Assembly (NCBI GenBank): GCA_964492365.1
Contig: CAZBKA010000002.1
Location: 1-58,431, forward strand
Direction of reading: 5' to 3'
DNA: 58,431 nt
DNA from: JAGLTN01 sp035403325
Lineage (GTDB): Bacteria > Planctomycetota > Phycisphaerae > Sedimentisphaerales > Anaerobacaceae
Shown piece after piece: positions 42,006 to 50,977 of this stretch. Every line of letters begins with the position of its first letter. Positions within the stretch are counted from its first letter, which is position 1. Position numbers and translations under genes: made by a program. Below the pieces are notes generated by a model that was not told the origin of the DNA, did not search any database, and was given only the letters and a program-made list of their open reading frames with translations.

Positions 42006-43676
42006 ATGCCTGATTTATTACTGACTTCTGTTGTTTTTGGGAGCTATATATCAATAGTAAAGCTTATCGTTTTCATGGCTTTGTTCTTTGGTTGGATGTG
42101 GCTAATAACATGGGTGTATGAGGACGCGATAAACGTTGAAGCGAAGGAAATCTTCTGGAGTTCCCTGGCCTTTGGCATCGGTGCCGGTGCCGCTTTGCTA
42201 TGGATGATGATCCCTGCATTTGCTATAGGTTCAATTCTCTATGTACTTGCAGTGGGCGTTACTTCAATTGTTTATATACTACACCGCAACTCAAAGGTAA
42301 TGCCATCGGACAGAATATTTACACCTGAACATATACGCAGCCTTTTGACCAAAAAGGATAAAAATGCGAAAGTTCAGATAAAAGGCTTCACTTTCTACAC
42401 CACGAATAAAAATGAAGTTCCAAGACCTGACACAAAAAGTAAGGACTTTCATGGATTCAAAGCTGCTTACGACATTATAAACGACGCATTAGAAAAAAGA
42501 ACCAGCACTATTATTTTCATTCCCACATCACAGAATTATTCAGTTACATACAATATCGACGGTGTAAATTTAAAACAGCCGGAGATGGACAATGAACTCG
42601 CACACCACCTAGTCCGTTTTCTAAAACAATTGGCGGATCTCAACCTCGAAGAAAAACGGAAGCCGCAAAGCGGAAGGTTCAGAATTAAAAAAGACAATAA
42701 AGTTACTGACTGGGAAATTAACTGTGCAGGATCAACAGCAGGCGAACAGCTCCAGCTCAGGCTTATGACACAGGAAGTTGAAGAAAGAATATTAGACCTT
42801 GGTTTGACAACACACCAGTTAGAGTCTCTTGAGCAGTTAAAAAAGCTTAAACATGGAATTGTTTTGGTAACAGGACCAAAACAAAGCGGCGTTACTACGA
42901 CATTCTACGCATTGCTAAGGAATCACGATGCGTTCTTAAATAGCATAAATACCCTCGAAAGAAAAACAACCTCTGTGTTGCCAAATATAACACAGGAAAC
43001 ATTCGAACTAACCGATTCGGGAACTTCAACATTTGCTAAACGTCTGAGAACCATTTATAGAATGGGACCTAACATCGTAGGTGTTGAAGGATGTCATGAT
43101 AGTGATACTGCAAAAGAAATATGCAATGCCGCTCAGAATGACATTCTCAGTTATGTAGTCATTGAAGCCGACAGCGTAATAAAAGCTCTGTCCAAATGGA
43201 TCAAACTGGTCGGGGATAGAAAATTAGCAACCGAAACTTTGTCAGGAATTTGCAACCAGAGGCTGTTAAGAAAACTCTGTGATGAATGTAAGCAGGGATA
43301 TACACCAAATAAGGAACTGCTTAGAAAATTCAACCTGCCTGCAGACAAAGCCAAGGTCATGTACCGCGAAGGAAAAGTAGTATATGACAAACACGGTAAA
43401 CCTTCAGAGTGCCCGCAATGTCACGGCATCGGTTTCATCGGAAGAACGGGCATATTTGAAGTAATATTATTGAATGATGAATTAAAACGGGCAATGTTAA
43501 ATGCAAAGTCGATGCAGGACATTGATGCTATATTCAGAGGAGATAAAATGCTTTACCTCCAAGAACAGGGTCTTTGCAAAGTCATTACCGGAGTAACATC
43601 CGTCAATGAAATGATAAGAGCATTGTCTTCTTCAGTGTCAAAAACTGCTGAAAAACCAGTTAATAAAAAAGAATAG
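42006..43676 (+). CDS. Membrane-anchored PilB/GspE-like protein with degenerate ATPase site (probable pseudo-ATPase)
   Basis: ATG 42006 is chosen: GGAG (41996-41999) lies 6 bases upstream; an ATG at 41994 overlaps that site. The 556-residue protein has several N-terminal membrane segments (within about 1-85) and then aligns to PilB/GspE. Walker A reads G-P-K-Q-S-G-V-T-T-T (290-299): the invariant lysine is Val296. The Asp box V-E-D-P-I-E-Y is replaced by L-E-R-K-T-T-S, and Walker B D-P-D...G-E-I-R-D by G-P-N...E-G-C-H-D. The zinc site is kept (C-D-E-C and C-P-Q-C-H-G-I-G). It likely cannot hydrolyse ATP and may be a structural or regulatory motor subunit. Between pilT and a CvpA-like gene. 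Confidence 0.85.
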   Translation: MPDLLLTSVVFGSYISIVKLIVFMALFFGWMWLITWVYEDAINVEAKEIFWSSLAFGIGAGAALLWMMIPAFAIGSILYVLAVGVTSIVYILHRNSKVMPSDRIFTPEHIRSLLTKKDKNAKVQIKGFTFYTTNKNEVPRPDTKSKDFHGFKAAYDIINDALEKRTSTIIFIPTSQNYSVTYNIDGVNLKQPEMDNELAHHLVRFLKQLADLNLEEKRKPQSGRFRIKKDNKVTDWEINCAGSTAGEQLQLRLMTQEVEERILDLGLTTHQLESLEQLKKLKHGIVLVTGPKQSGVTTTFYALLRNHDAFLNSINTLERKTTSVLPNITQETFELTDSGTSTFAKRLRTIYRMGPNIVGVEGCHDSDTAKEICNAAQNDILSYVVIEADSVIKALSKWIKLVGDRKLATETLSGICNQRLLRKLCDECKQGYTPNKELLRKFNLPADKAKVMYREGKVVYDKHGKPSECPQCHGIGFIGRTGIFEVILLNDELKRAMLNAKSMQDIDAIFRGDKMLYLQEQGLCKVITGVTSVNEMIRALSSSVSKTAEKPVNKKE

Positions 43677-43731
43677 ATAATCGCGTTTAATAACGGATTT
43701 TCTTTATAGAGCTAAATTTGGAGAAAAATTG

Positions 43732-44892
43732 ATGGCCGCTTTAGTAATACTTTTGATAGTCGCAGGCTGTGTTGCATACGAGTTTTTCAAAGGAACATGC
43801 GTAAAAGCTTTTGCTAATCTAATTGCCGCTGTATGCTCGGTCGCTGTTGCTTTTGGATTTTTTGAAGTACTTGGAAACGTTATCATTGCTCGTCTTGATA
43901 TCAGGGATAATGCCGCTATCATTCCATGGGTAATGCCTTCATGTTTTTTGATCGTTGCTCTTTTGGTTTTTACGATATTTTCAACGATAACCACCCAGAT
44001 AATGAAAAAACCAGTTGACTTCGGTGATCTGCCTGAAAAAATCGGAAAATGCAGCTTCGGGCTGATAACAGGTCTTGTCACCGCTGGAGCTGTACTGGCA
44101 GTAACTGCTATGATGCCGTTGCCTTCTCAATATCCTTATCAACGTTTTGATGAAAATAATTTAGATGTTAAAAACCCTTCTAAAGTTCTGCTGAACATCG
44201 ACGGCTTCACAACAGGATGGGCTAACATGATGAGTAAAGGAAGTTTCAGCTCGGGCAAAAGTCTTGCTTTTATGCATGCTGATTTCCTCGACACAGCTTT
44301 CCTCTCAAGAAACACCGATAAAGAAATATTTAATTTTACTTCAACAAGCGTGCTTGAAATACCAAATAAAAAAGCCGTCTGGCCAGGTGCGGTTGGTTTA
44401 AAAGATACTGAAGAAAATGAACTTACTGCCAAAACCGGAAACCTTTTCGTAATAGTAAGGATGGGACTTAAAAATTCTTCCTTAACAGAAACAAAAAAAT
44501 TCACCCCATCACAAGTCAGACTAATCTGCAAAAGCGATCTTGACACATCACTGGCGCCCAAGGGACAGGGACAGACATTCTTCCCGGTCGGATATATGGA
44601 AAGCAATCAACAGGTAAAAGTTGTTAAAATCCACGATGCAATATTAATCGATGTCACAAAAATTATAGGCAAAACCAAGTGGATAGATTTTCTCTTTGAA
44701 ATACCCATGGATTACAGACCTGAAATGATTCAGTTCAAACAAAACAATGCCGCCCTGCTGCCTGCTATGACTACCGCTGAACAGGCACCTGAGGTAATCA
44801 GCTTCAGCGATCCAAAGCCACTTGTTGAAGAAGTTGAAGAAAACGCTGATAACACAGAAAATACTGACGACAATGCAGAAACCAATAAGTAA
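43732..44892 (+). CDS. CvpA-like membrane protein, large C-terminal domain
   Basis: ATG 43732 is preferred over TTG 43729: GGAG (43720-43723) is 8 bases upstream. The 387-residue protein has four hydrophobic segments in residues 1-130 with a layout like CvpA and like the protein at 37545, followed by an about 200-residue soluble, probably periplasmic, beta-rich domain and an acidic tail. Follows the pseudo-ATPase by 55 bases. Function unknown; possibly a membrane partner of the second motor. Confidence 0.65.
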   Translation: MAALVILLIVAGCVAYEFFKGTCVKAFANLIAAVCSVAVAFGFFEVLGNVIIARLDIRDNAAIIPWVMPSCFLIVALLVFTIFSTITTQIMKKPVDFGDLPEKIGKCSFGLITGLVTAGAVLAVTAMMPLPSQYPYQRFDENNLDVKNPSKVLLNIDGFTTGWANMMSKGSFSSGKSLAFMHADFLDTAFLSRNTDKEIFNFTSTSVLEIPNKKAVWPGAVGLKDTEENELTAKTGNLFVIVRMGLKNSSLTETKKFTPSQVRLICKSDLDTSLAPKGQGQTFFPVGYMESNQQVKVVKIHDAILIDVTKIIGKTKWIDFLFEIPMDYRPEMIQFKQNNAALLPAMTTAEQAPEVISFSDPKPLVEEVEENADNTENTDDNAETNK

Positions 44893-44980
44893 TCAGGATG
44901 CTCTTGTAGAATAGTATTGTCGCCTTTGTAACAACATTTATTGCAATAGATGATTTTAAAAACCTACCACTATTTGCAGG

Positions 44981-45469
44981 TTAGCTTTTACACTTAAAAA
45001 CAAAGATACAAATGTCATCCTTTTTGCATTGCTGTTTTTTCAACTTGAAGCTTATCCCATCACCGAATTCCTTTGCCCAGGTTCCATATTCTGCAACCCC
45101 AACCTTGTCACATATAGTCACTCCAAGTTCTGCTTTGCCGCTATTACGCAATATCTCAAACCATGGACATTTATTTATCTTTATAGTAAAACCCCCGCCG
45201 TCGCTGTCTTTCTCTGCTTCAAAAATAAAACCGTCAATGCTCAGCTTCTCAGTAAAACCATCAAAAAGCCCGTCCAAACCGTCAGACAATCCGGCCAACT
45301 CTTTCATCTTACGAGCCTGTATCTTCGCCAGAACCTTCCAAACCTCTGCATCAATTTCCAATGCCTTATCAAACCCGAACTGTTCCTGAACCTTAACGAA
45401 CCACAACCCGTCAACAGCGGTATAGCACCTGTGAAGATACTCCGCTTTTTGTGTTTTATCCAATAACAT
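44981..45469 (-). CDS. DUF6125/L-2-amino-thiazoline-4-carboxylate hydrolase-like protein
   Basis: A 162-residue soluble protein. The start H-R-C-Y-T-A-V-D-G-L-W-F-V-K-V-Q-E and later K-C-P-W-F-E-I-L and C-D-K-V-G motifs fit a small conserved bacterial/archaeal family annotated as DUF6125 or ATC-hydrolase-like. A conserved C-P-W motif and cysteines could bind metal. The enzymatic role is unproven for most members. It stands alone, convergent to the CvpA-like gene and 87 bases downstream of the GH130 gene stop. Confidence 0.6.
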   Translation of the reverse strand: MLLDKTQKAEYLHRCYTAVDGLWFVKVQEQFGFDKALEIDAEVWKVLAKIQARKMKELAGLSDGLDGLFDGFTEKLSIDGFIFEAEKDSDGGGFTIKINKCPWFEILRNSGKAELGVTICDKVGVAEYGTWAKEFGDGISFKLKKQQCKKDDICIFVFKCKS

Positions 45470-45556
45470 GTTTCACCTCCACCAAGCTTGTATCAGAAAC
45501 GCCTTGAAGAATGTCAAAAAAAACGCAAATGATAATAATGATATTATAAACTAAAA

Positions 45557-46516
45557 TCAGCTAGAAACTTCGGGACAACACATTATGTAGTCCATCACAT
45601 TGCTCATCTTCGCAGTCGCAACGGCTATCGTACAATCAGCGGCACCATAATAAAGATTCAACTGGTCGGTCTCCTTGCTGATAGTAACACCCGTCGGAAA
45701 AACAACCCCACCAACATCACCAACCTGCTCATAAAACTCACGAGGTCCAAGTATCCATTCGTCGCTTCGCCTTAAAACTTTCCAAGGCTCATTAAGGTCT
45801 AGAAGCACCAAACCAAGACGGTACAAGGCGCCGGCTGTGGTATTACGAACACCATGATAAAACATAAGCCAGCCTTCAGATGTTTCAACCGGCTGACAAG
45901 CCAGGCCCACCCTGTGGCAATCCCAGTATGCATGTCGCGACGGAATAAGCACCGCATGGTCGCCCCAGTGTTTCAAGTCAGGGGAAAAACTAATCCAGAT
46001 ATGAGCCTCCCCACTAACGATTGGCCGATGGATCAAAGCAAACCTGCCTCTGAACCTGCGAGGGAAAAGACAAGCATCCTTATCCTCAGGAGGAAGCAAA
46101 ACACCAAGACGCGCAAACGTCTTAAAATTTTTCGTTATAGCAAGAGAAACTACAGGTCCGCCTTCACTAAAGGATGTATAAGTAATTGCGTACTGCTTTT
46201 GCTCTTCAAGCCAGATAATCCTCGGATCCTCTAGCCCCCACCGCTCTTCCCTGCTGCTGTGGTCAGCTTTCATCGTAGGCTCTGAATCTATCTGCCAGTT
46301 TGTAAATCCGTCGGCACTTCTGGCAACGGTTAGATGAGAAAACCCCCTCATATCCTCAACCCGGGCAAGGATAAGCGTCTCATTATTGATTTTTATTGCA
46401 CCAGGATTCATCACCGCATTAACCGGGTAAGGCCAATCTTTAGGTGTCAGAATCGGATTTCCCTCATATTTTGTAAAAAGCTCATAAGCCTTCTTCTGCA
46501 GTTCAATATTAGGCAT
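45557..46516 (-). CDS. Glycoside hydrolase family 130-like protein, second copy
   Basis: A 319-residue beta-propeller with the GH130 set: G-N-P-I-L-T-P near the start, W-G-L-E-D-P-R-I with the catalytic Asp region, L-F-P-R-R-F-R-G-R, G-W-L-M-F-Y-H-G-V and Y-Y-G-A-A-D-C. No signal peptide. It is divergent from the copy at 38315, so it likely belongs to another GH130 subgroup with a different mannoside substrate. The two genes bracket the pilT module. Confidence 0.88.
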   Translation of the reverse strand: MPNIELQKKAYELFTKYEGNPILTPKDWPYPVNAVMNPGAIKINNETLILARVEDMRGFSHLTVARSADGFTNWQIDSEPTMKADHSSREERWGLEDPRIIWLEEQKQYAITYTSFSEGGPVVSLAITKNFKTFARLGVLLPPEDKDACLFPRRFRGRFALIHRPIVSGEAHIWISFSPDLKHWGDHAVLIPSRHAYWDCHRVGLACQPVETSEGWLMFYHGVRNTTAGALYRLGLVLLDLNEPWKVLRRSDEWILGPREFYEQVGDVGGVVFPTGVTISKETDQLNLYYGAADCTIAVATAKMSNVMDYIMCCPEVSS

Positions 46517-46754
46517 AGCATTATTCCCGAGTTCACCATTAACCGAAATTTTCTGCTTTATTCATTTATAATCGTCCACAAGCAACTTTCCTCATAAACC
46601 AATGTATAACTTAAAACACAAATTTCAATAAAATTAATCTTTTCAAAAAATCATCCACTTGCCAATTCCTCAATTAATCAACAAAAACGCCAATGGAATC
46701 GCCTTGATTTTTAGACTGATATTTTTAACTTTGTTTCATCAGGAATAGATTATC

Positions 46755-47561
46755 GTGCTAAATTTCATAAAAACAATGTGTATAAATTTACAAGCTAACC
46801 TTTTCTGCAAATTGCTGAATGCAAACCGACCCACCTTGAAACAATGCTTATTGACTATTTTCACTGCATCTGTTATTTTTACAGCTATTATGTTTAATAT
46901 TTCCTGTCGATGCAAAGGTACAGAAGCTATGCAAATAAAAACCCTGATTCTGGGATTGTATGAAAATAACAGCTATATTCTTCGTGAAAACCAAACCTCA
47001 AAAGACTGTATTATCATAGACACCGCTCTAAATGCCACAGGAATTCTTGATTATCTGAAAGATAATGAGTTAAACCCGGTTGCGATAGTTTTAACTCATG
47101 GACACATAGACCATATCTTCGGACTCAGGTCTCTGAGAGAAAGTTATCCCAAAATAGAAGTGTACATTCACAAACTTGACGCTCACATGCTTACCGATGG
47201 CCAAGCTAATTTGTCATCGCTTTCCGGAACTCTTTTTAAAACACAAGCTGCAGAACATATCTTCGACGAACCAGACATCCTGAAATTGGCAGGCATAGAA
47301 TTACAGGTATTCCACACTCCGGGTCACACACCAGGCGGTGTATGTTTCTATAATAAACAAGCAAACGTACTGTTCAGCGGAGATACTTTATTCGCTGATT
47401 GCGTAGGCAGAACAGATTTTCCCAATGGTTCAATGCAGCAACTCATCGAAAACATACAGAAAAAACTTATGACTTTGCCGGATGAAACCGACGTCCTCCC
47501 TGGTCACGGTCCCAAAACCACTATCGGTCAGGAAAAAAAACACAATCAGTATTTGCAGTAA
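46755..47561 (+). CDS. MBL-fold metallo-hydrolase (glyoxalase II-like)
   Basis: The metal site T-H-G-H-I-D-H, a downstream T-P-G-H-T-P-G-G and F-S-G-D-T-L-F, and L-P-G-H-G-P at the end define an MBL-fold hydrolase resembling glyoxalase II or YcbL. From GTG 46755 the product is 268 residues with a hydrophobic stretch and a possible lipobox ending F-N-I-S-C. From an internal ATG at 46929 it would be about 210 residues, the usual family length. Neither start has a strong ribosome site (AGGA at 46741 for the first; AAAGG at about 46914 for the second), so secretion is open. Substrate unknown. Confidence 0.85.
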   Translation: MLNFIKTMCINLQANLFCKLLNANRPTLKQCLLTIFTASVIFTAIMFNISCRCKGTEAMQIKTLILGLYENNSYILRENQTSKDCIIIDTALNATGILDYLKDNELNPVAIVLTHGHIDHIFGLRSLRESYPKIEVYIHKLDAHMLTDGQANLSSLSGTLFKTQAAEHIFDEPDILKLAGIELQVFHTPGHTPGGVCFYNKQANVLFSGDTLFADCVGRTDFPNGSMQQLIENIQKKLMTLPDETDVLPGHGPKTTIGQEKKHNQYLQ

Positions 47562-47579
47562 TTAACAACGACAAACATA

Positions 47580-48434
47580 CTAAATAAAACCATTGCTCAG
47601 GTTTTCGTTCCTGCCGTCGTCCGCATCATAGGTACTGCTGTCCTGGATATTGCTTTTTATGCGAACACGTTCAATTTTTTCTGCCATTTTCGTGTTGCTG
47701 TCAACAGTCACTAATATCCCATTAATCTGAACATCACCATCGGCTATATCAAAGGGATAAGGCATCTGTGTGCGAAAAGATTTAAGAACGTTTTCTTTCC
47801 CTCTGCCCAATACCGAGTCGTGAGGCCCAGTCATCCCGATATCAGTAATATAAGCGGTCCCCTTAGGCAATATCTTTTCATCAGCAGTCTGAACATGGGT
47901 ATGTGTACCAAAACAACAGCTAACCTTGCCGTCAAGATAATGCCCCATAGCTACTTTTTCACTTGTCGCCTCTGCATGCATCTCAACGAAAATAATATCC
48001 GCATTTTGTTTGAGTTTAGGCAATATCTTATCTATCGCACCAAAGGGACAATCCGCAGGCTTCATGAAAACCCTGCCTATCAAGGTCACTATCGCAATCT
48101 GAGTACCTTTAAAACACCGGTACACAGCATACCCCTTACCGGACGATAATTCAGACATATTTGCCGGTCTGACAATATCATCCGCCGTCTCAAGAATAGA
48201 AATAATATCTCTCTTGCGATAGGTATGGTCGCCAAGAGTTATTAAATTAACCCCATAACGCTGCAACTTGTTATATATCTGCGGAGTCAGACCAGAACCG
48301 CCAGCAGAATTTTCTGCATTGGCAATAACACAATCAACGCCATTATGTTCTACAAAGCCTTTAAGCTCCTCAGACAGCACACGTCTGCCAGGCTTACCGA
48401 CAATATCACCTATACAGAAAATATTTAATTTCAT
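47580..48434 (-). CDS. ymdB: Metallophosphoesterase, YmdB family (TIGR00282)
   Basis: A 284-residue calcineurin-like phosphoesterase. I-G-D-I-V-G-K-P-G near the N-terminus, A-N-A-E-N-S-A-G-G, L-G-D-H-T-Y and F-G-T-H-T-H-V-Q-T-A-D provide the dinuclear metal ligands. In Bacillus YmdB hydrolyses 2',3'-cyclic nucleotides and affects biofilm and motility. It lies 14 bases after rny, the same neighbour as in many Firmicutes, hence likely part of an RNA-turnover operon. Convergent with the MBL gene. Confidence 0.92.
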   Translation of the reverse strand: MKLNIFCIGDIVGKPGRRVLSEELKGFVEHNGVDCVIANAENSAGGSGLTPQIYNKLQRYGVNLITLGDHTYRKRDIISILETADDIVRPANMSELSSGKGYAVYRCFKGTQIAIVTLIGRVFMKPADCPFGAIDKILPKLKQNADIIFVEMHAEATSEKVAMGHYLDGKVSCCFGTHTHVQTADEKILPKGTAYITDIGMTGPHDSVLGRGKENVLKSFRTQMPYPFDIADGDVQINGILVTVDSNTKMAEKIERVRIKSNIQDSSTYDADDGRNENLSNGFI

Positions 48435-48448
48435 TTTTATGGCTTCAA

Positions 48449-50029
48449 TTACTTGGCATATTCAATACAACGAACTTCACGAAGAAGCGTAACTTGTATC
48501 TCACCTGGATACGTCATTTCATCTTCAATTTTCTTCGCTATATCACGCGCAATCTTGGTCGCAGAACTGTCGTCTATCTGTTCAGCATTGACAATAACAC
48601 GAATCTCACGACCCGCCTGAATAGCATACGCCGTATCAACACCCTTAAAACCTATAGCGATTTCTTCAAGCTTCTCGAGCCTCTTGATATAACGTTCTAG
48701 GGTTTCCCTTCGTGCACCAGGTCTCGATGCACTGATAGCATCTGCAGCCGCAACAAGTGGTGTATAAGGATTGTCCGCTGGTATATCGCCATGATGAGCC
48801 TCAACAGCATTTAAAATTATCGATGACTCATTAAAACGCTTCAGGAAATTGGCACCGATCTCTGGGTGACCGCCTTCGATCTCATGGTCAATGGCCTTAC
48901 CGATATCATGCAGCAAACCAGCTCGTCTTGCAATAGAACCATCAAGATTCAGCTCTTCTGCCATTATCTGAGCCAGAAACGCAACCTCAACACTATGACG
49001 CAGAACATTCTGACCATAGCTTGTTCGGTAATTTAAAGCACCCAGCAAGCTTAATATCCGGTTACTCAATCCTCTAATATTAGTCTCAACTGCAACTTCT
49101 TTACCGATCTGCAGCACTTTCTGATTAACATCCTTCTTAGTCTGAACCACCAGCTCCTCAATTCGAGATGGGTGAATTCGACCATCTTGGATAAGCCTTT
49201 CCATGGTAAGCCTTGCCACCTCGCGTCTTACAGGATTAAAACCGCTAACAATAATCAAACCAGGAGTATCATCTACAATAACATCAACTCCCGTAGCTTT
49301 CTCAAAAGCACGAATATTCCGGCCTTCTCTGCCGATTATACGTCCTTTCATATCATCATTAGGAATCTCAACCGTAGAAACCGTCGCTGCACAGGTATGT
49401 TCTGCTGCATAACGCTGGATCGCCGTACTTATGATCTCCCTGCTTTTCTCCGTAACAATCTCATTGGTCTCATCAAGCTTACGCTGAATAAGAGTAGACA
49501 TCTCATGCTCACACTCGTCTTCAAGTCGTTTTAAGAGAAGTTCTTTCGCATCTTCAACACCCATAGCAGTAATCTTCAACAGCTGATTTTTCTGCTGTGT
49601 CAGCAATGCCGCCGCTTCTTTTTCTTTGGCTGTGACCTTTTGGAAACGCTTGTCAATTTCCTTGGTCTGTTGACTAATTGTCTTTTCCTGCTGCTGAAGC
49701 AACTCGGTCTGCTTATCAATGGTGTCTTCACGTTTGCTTAATCTTGCTTCGGATTCCCGCAGTTCTATACGAATCTGATTAGCCTCTGCAGTAAACTGTT
49801 CTTTCTTTTTGATTGCCTCCCCAGCTGCATCAATACGTGCTGATTTAATAATATTCTCAGCCTCTTTTTTAGCCCCCTCAAGCTGTCTTTCAATATCCGC
49901 ATCAACTGTTTTAGCTTTGGCTCTGGAAATCATCTGAAAAACAACTGCTGCCAGGCAAATCCCCAAGAGTAAACCAACAATAGTTGCTACTGCAACCGAC
50001 ATTTCGGTCGCCATCAACATATCAACCAT
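48449..50029 (-). CDS. rny: Ribonuclease Y
   Basis: A 526-residue membrane-bound endoribonuclease. One N-terminal transmembrane segment (about 10-33), a long coiled coil (about 35-200), a KH domain with G-R-I-I-G-R-E-G-R-N-I-R, and an HD domain with L-L-H-D-I-G-K-A and A-V-E-A-H-H. It starts mRNA decay at the inner membrane. Normal length. Its start has only a close G-G-G-A-A, so the exact first codon could be either of two nearby ATGs. ymdB follows. Confidence 0.96.
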   Translation of the reverse strand: MVDMLMATEMSVAVATIVGLLLGICLAAVVFQMISRAKAKTVDADIERQLEGAKKEAENIIKSARIDAAGEAIKKKEQFTAEANQIRIELRESEARLSKREDTIDKQTELLQQQEKTISQQTKEIDKRFQKVTAKEKEAAALLTQQKNQLLKITAMGVEDAKELLLKRLEDECEHEMSTLIQRKLDETNEIVTEKSREIISTAIQRYAAEHTCAATVSTVEIPNDDMKGRIIGREGRNIRAFEKATGVDVIVDDTPGLIIVSGFNPVRREVARLTMERLIQDGRIHPSRIEELVVQTKKDVNQKVLQIGKEVAVETNIRGLSNRILSLLGALNYRTSYGQNVLRHSVEVAFLAQIMAEELNLDGSIARRAGLLHDIGKAIDHEIEGGHPEIGANFLKRFNESSIILNAVEAHHGDIPADNPYTPLVAAADAISASRPGARRETLERYIKRLEKLEEIAIGFKGVDTAYAIQAGREIRVIVNAEQIDDSSATKIARDIAKKIEDEMTYPGEIQVTLLREVRCIEYAK

Positions 50030-50977
50030 ATTCCCTGCCTTTCTATGTACCTTTAGTTGTTACCACCAGATAGAAACTATCCGATGAATGCAGATTGCAA
50101 GGCTAAATGGAAGGAAAGTTGCAAGAAGATATAATAAATGAAAATCCTTTTCGCTAATATAAAATCAACATAAAACCGCCAAATTTGACCAGCAATAAGC
50201 CTGTCCAAACCCATCAGGTTCAAATTTCATTCTTAAATATGTTGATTTATCCATCAATAAATACATTTCTAAAACTCTAATGTATGCGAAAAAATATTTT
50301 TATTAACAATACTCTGCCATAAAGTCAAGTGAAAGAATCTATTCCTGAACACGCAAATCAAATCCAAGCCTTCTGTTCACAATGCTTATTGCATTCTGCA
50401 ACTCAAACACTTCTTAAACAACCTACACCCGATCCAGCTCAGCCTCCGTTAACATGGCAAAAACAATGTCCAGAGAGCCATTAGCCGCAATCCACTATAA
50501 TTATTTATAAACCAATGCCTTACTTATCGCACATATCGGCTAGGTAGTCAAGGAAAAAAATCACAGCTCCAGTATTATCGCATTTAGAGCAAAAAATGTT
50601 TGTTTTTGTTCATAAAGTGCTTTATTTCAATAAAAATTTCACAATAAATTACCAAAAACTGTCGATTCACTTAAAAAGTGAACCTTTCATTATTTTTAAG
50701 ATATTTCCTATTGAAACATCAAAAAATACAAGATATTTAAAAAAAAGCCCTGCATTAACAGCTACCTACCCCAAAATTGGTCCTTTGCCCTGTATTCAAA
50801 TAACAAACCACCACCCCAATCTAAATTTCTCAGCATAAACACCAAACCTGAAAATAACGATAACTATATATAAGGCAAAATTAAAGCCAACCATTTTATA
50901 ATTGCCTTCGCTTTATTTAATAATTAAGATAGTTTTAAATAAAAATAACTTCGAAATATTTAACCTTGGAGTAATCT
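50030..50977. other. Long AT-rich intergenic region between rny and protease gene
   Basis: About 950 bases holding the divergent promoters for rny and the protease. A patch at 50339-50497 has protein-like content on the minus strand with two internal stops (see pseudogene entry). An open frame on the plus strand at about 50596-50838 is lysine/asparagine-rich and looks like chance in AT-rich DNA. No RNA gene recognised. Confidence 0.5.
50339..50497 (-). pseudogene. Possible decayed coding remnant
   Basis: The minus strand reads, in one frame, L-T-E-A-E-L-D-R-V, stop, two codons, stop, then E-V-F-E-L-Q-N-A-I-S-I-V-N-R-R-L-G-F-D-L-R and a final stop. Composition is that of a soluble protein and differs from the AT-rich surroundings. 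The family is not recognised; a chance open stretch is possible. Confidence 0.3.

Noticed and set aside
50596..50838. 80-codon plus-strand open frame before the protease gene
   Set aside because: Composition is Lys/Asn/Ile/Phe-rich as expected by chance in AT-rich DNA; no ribosome site or family likeness.
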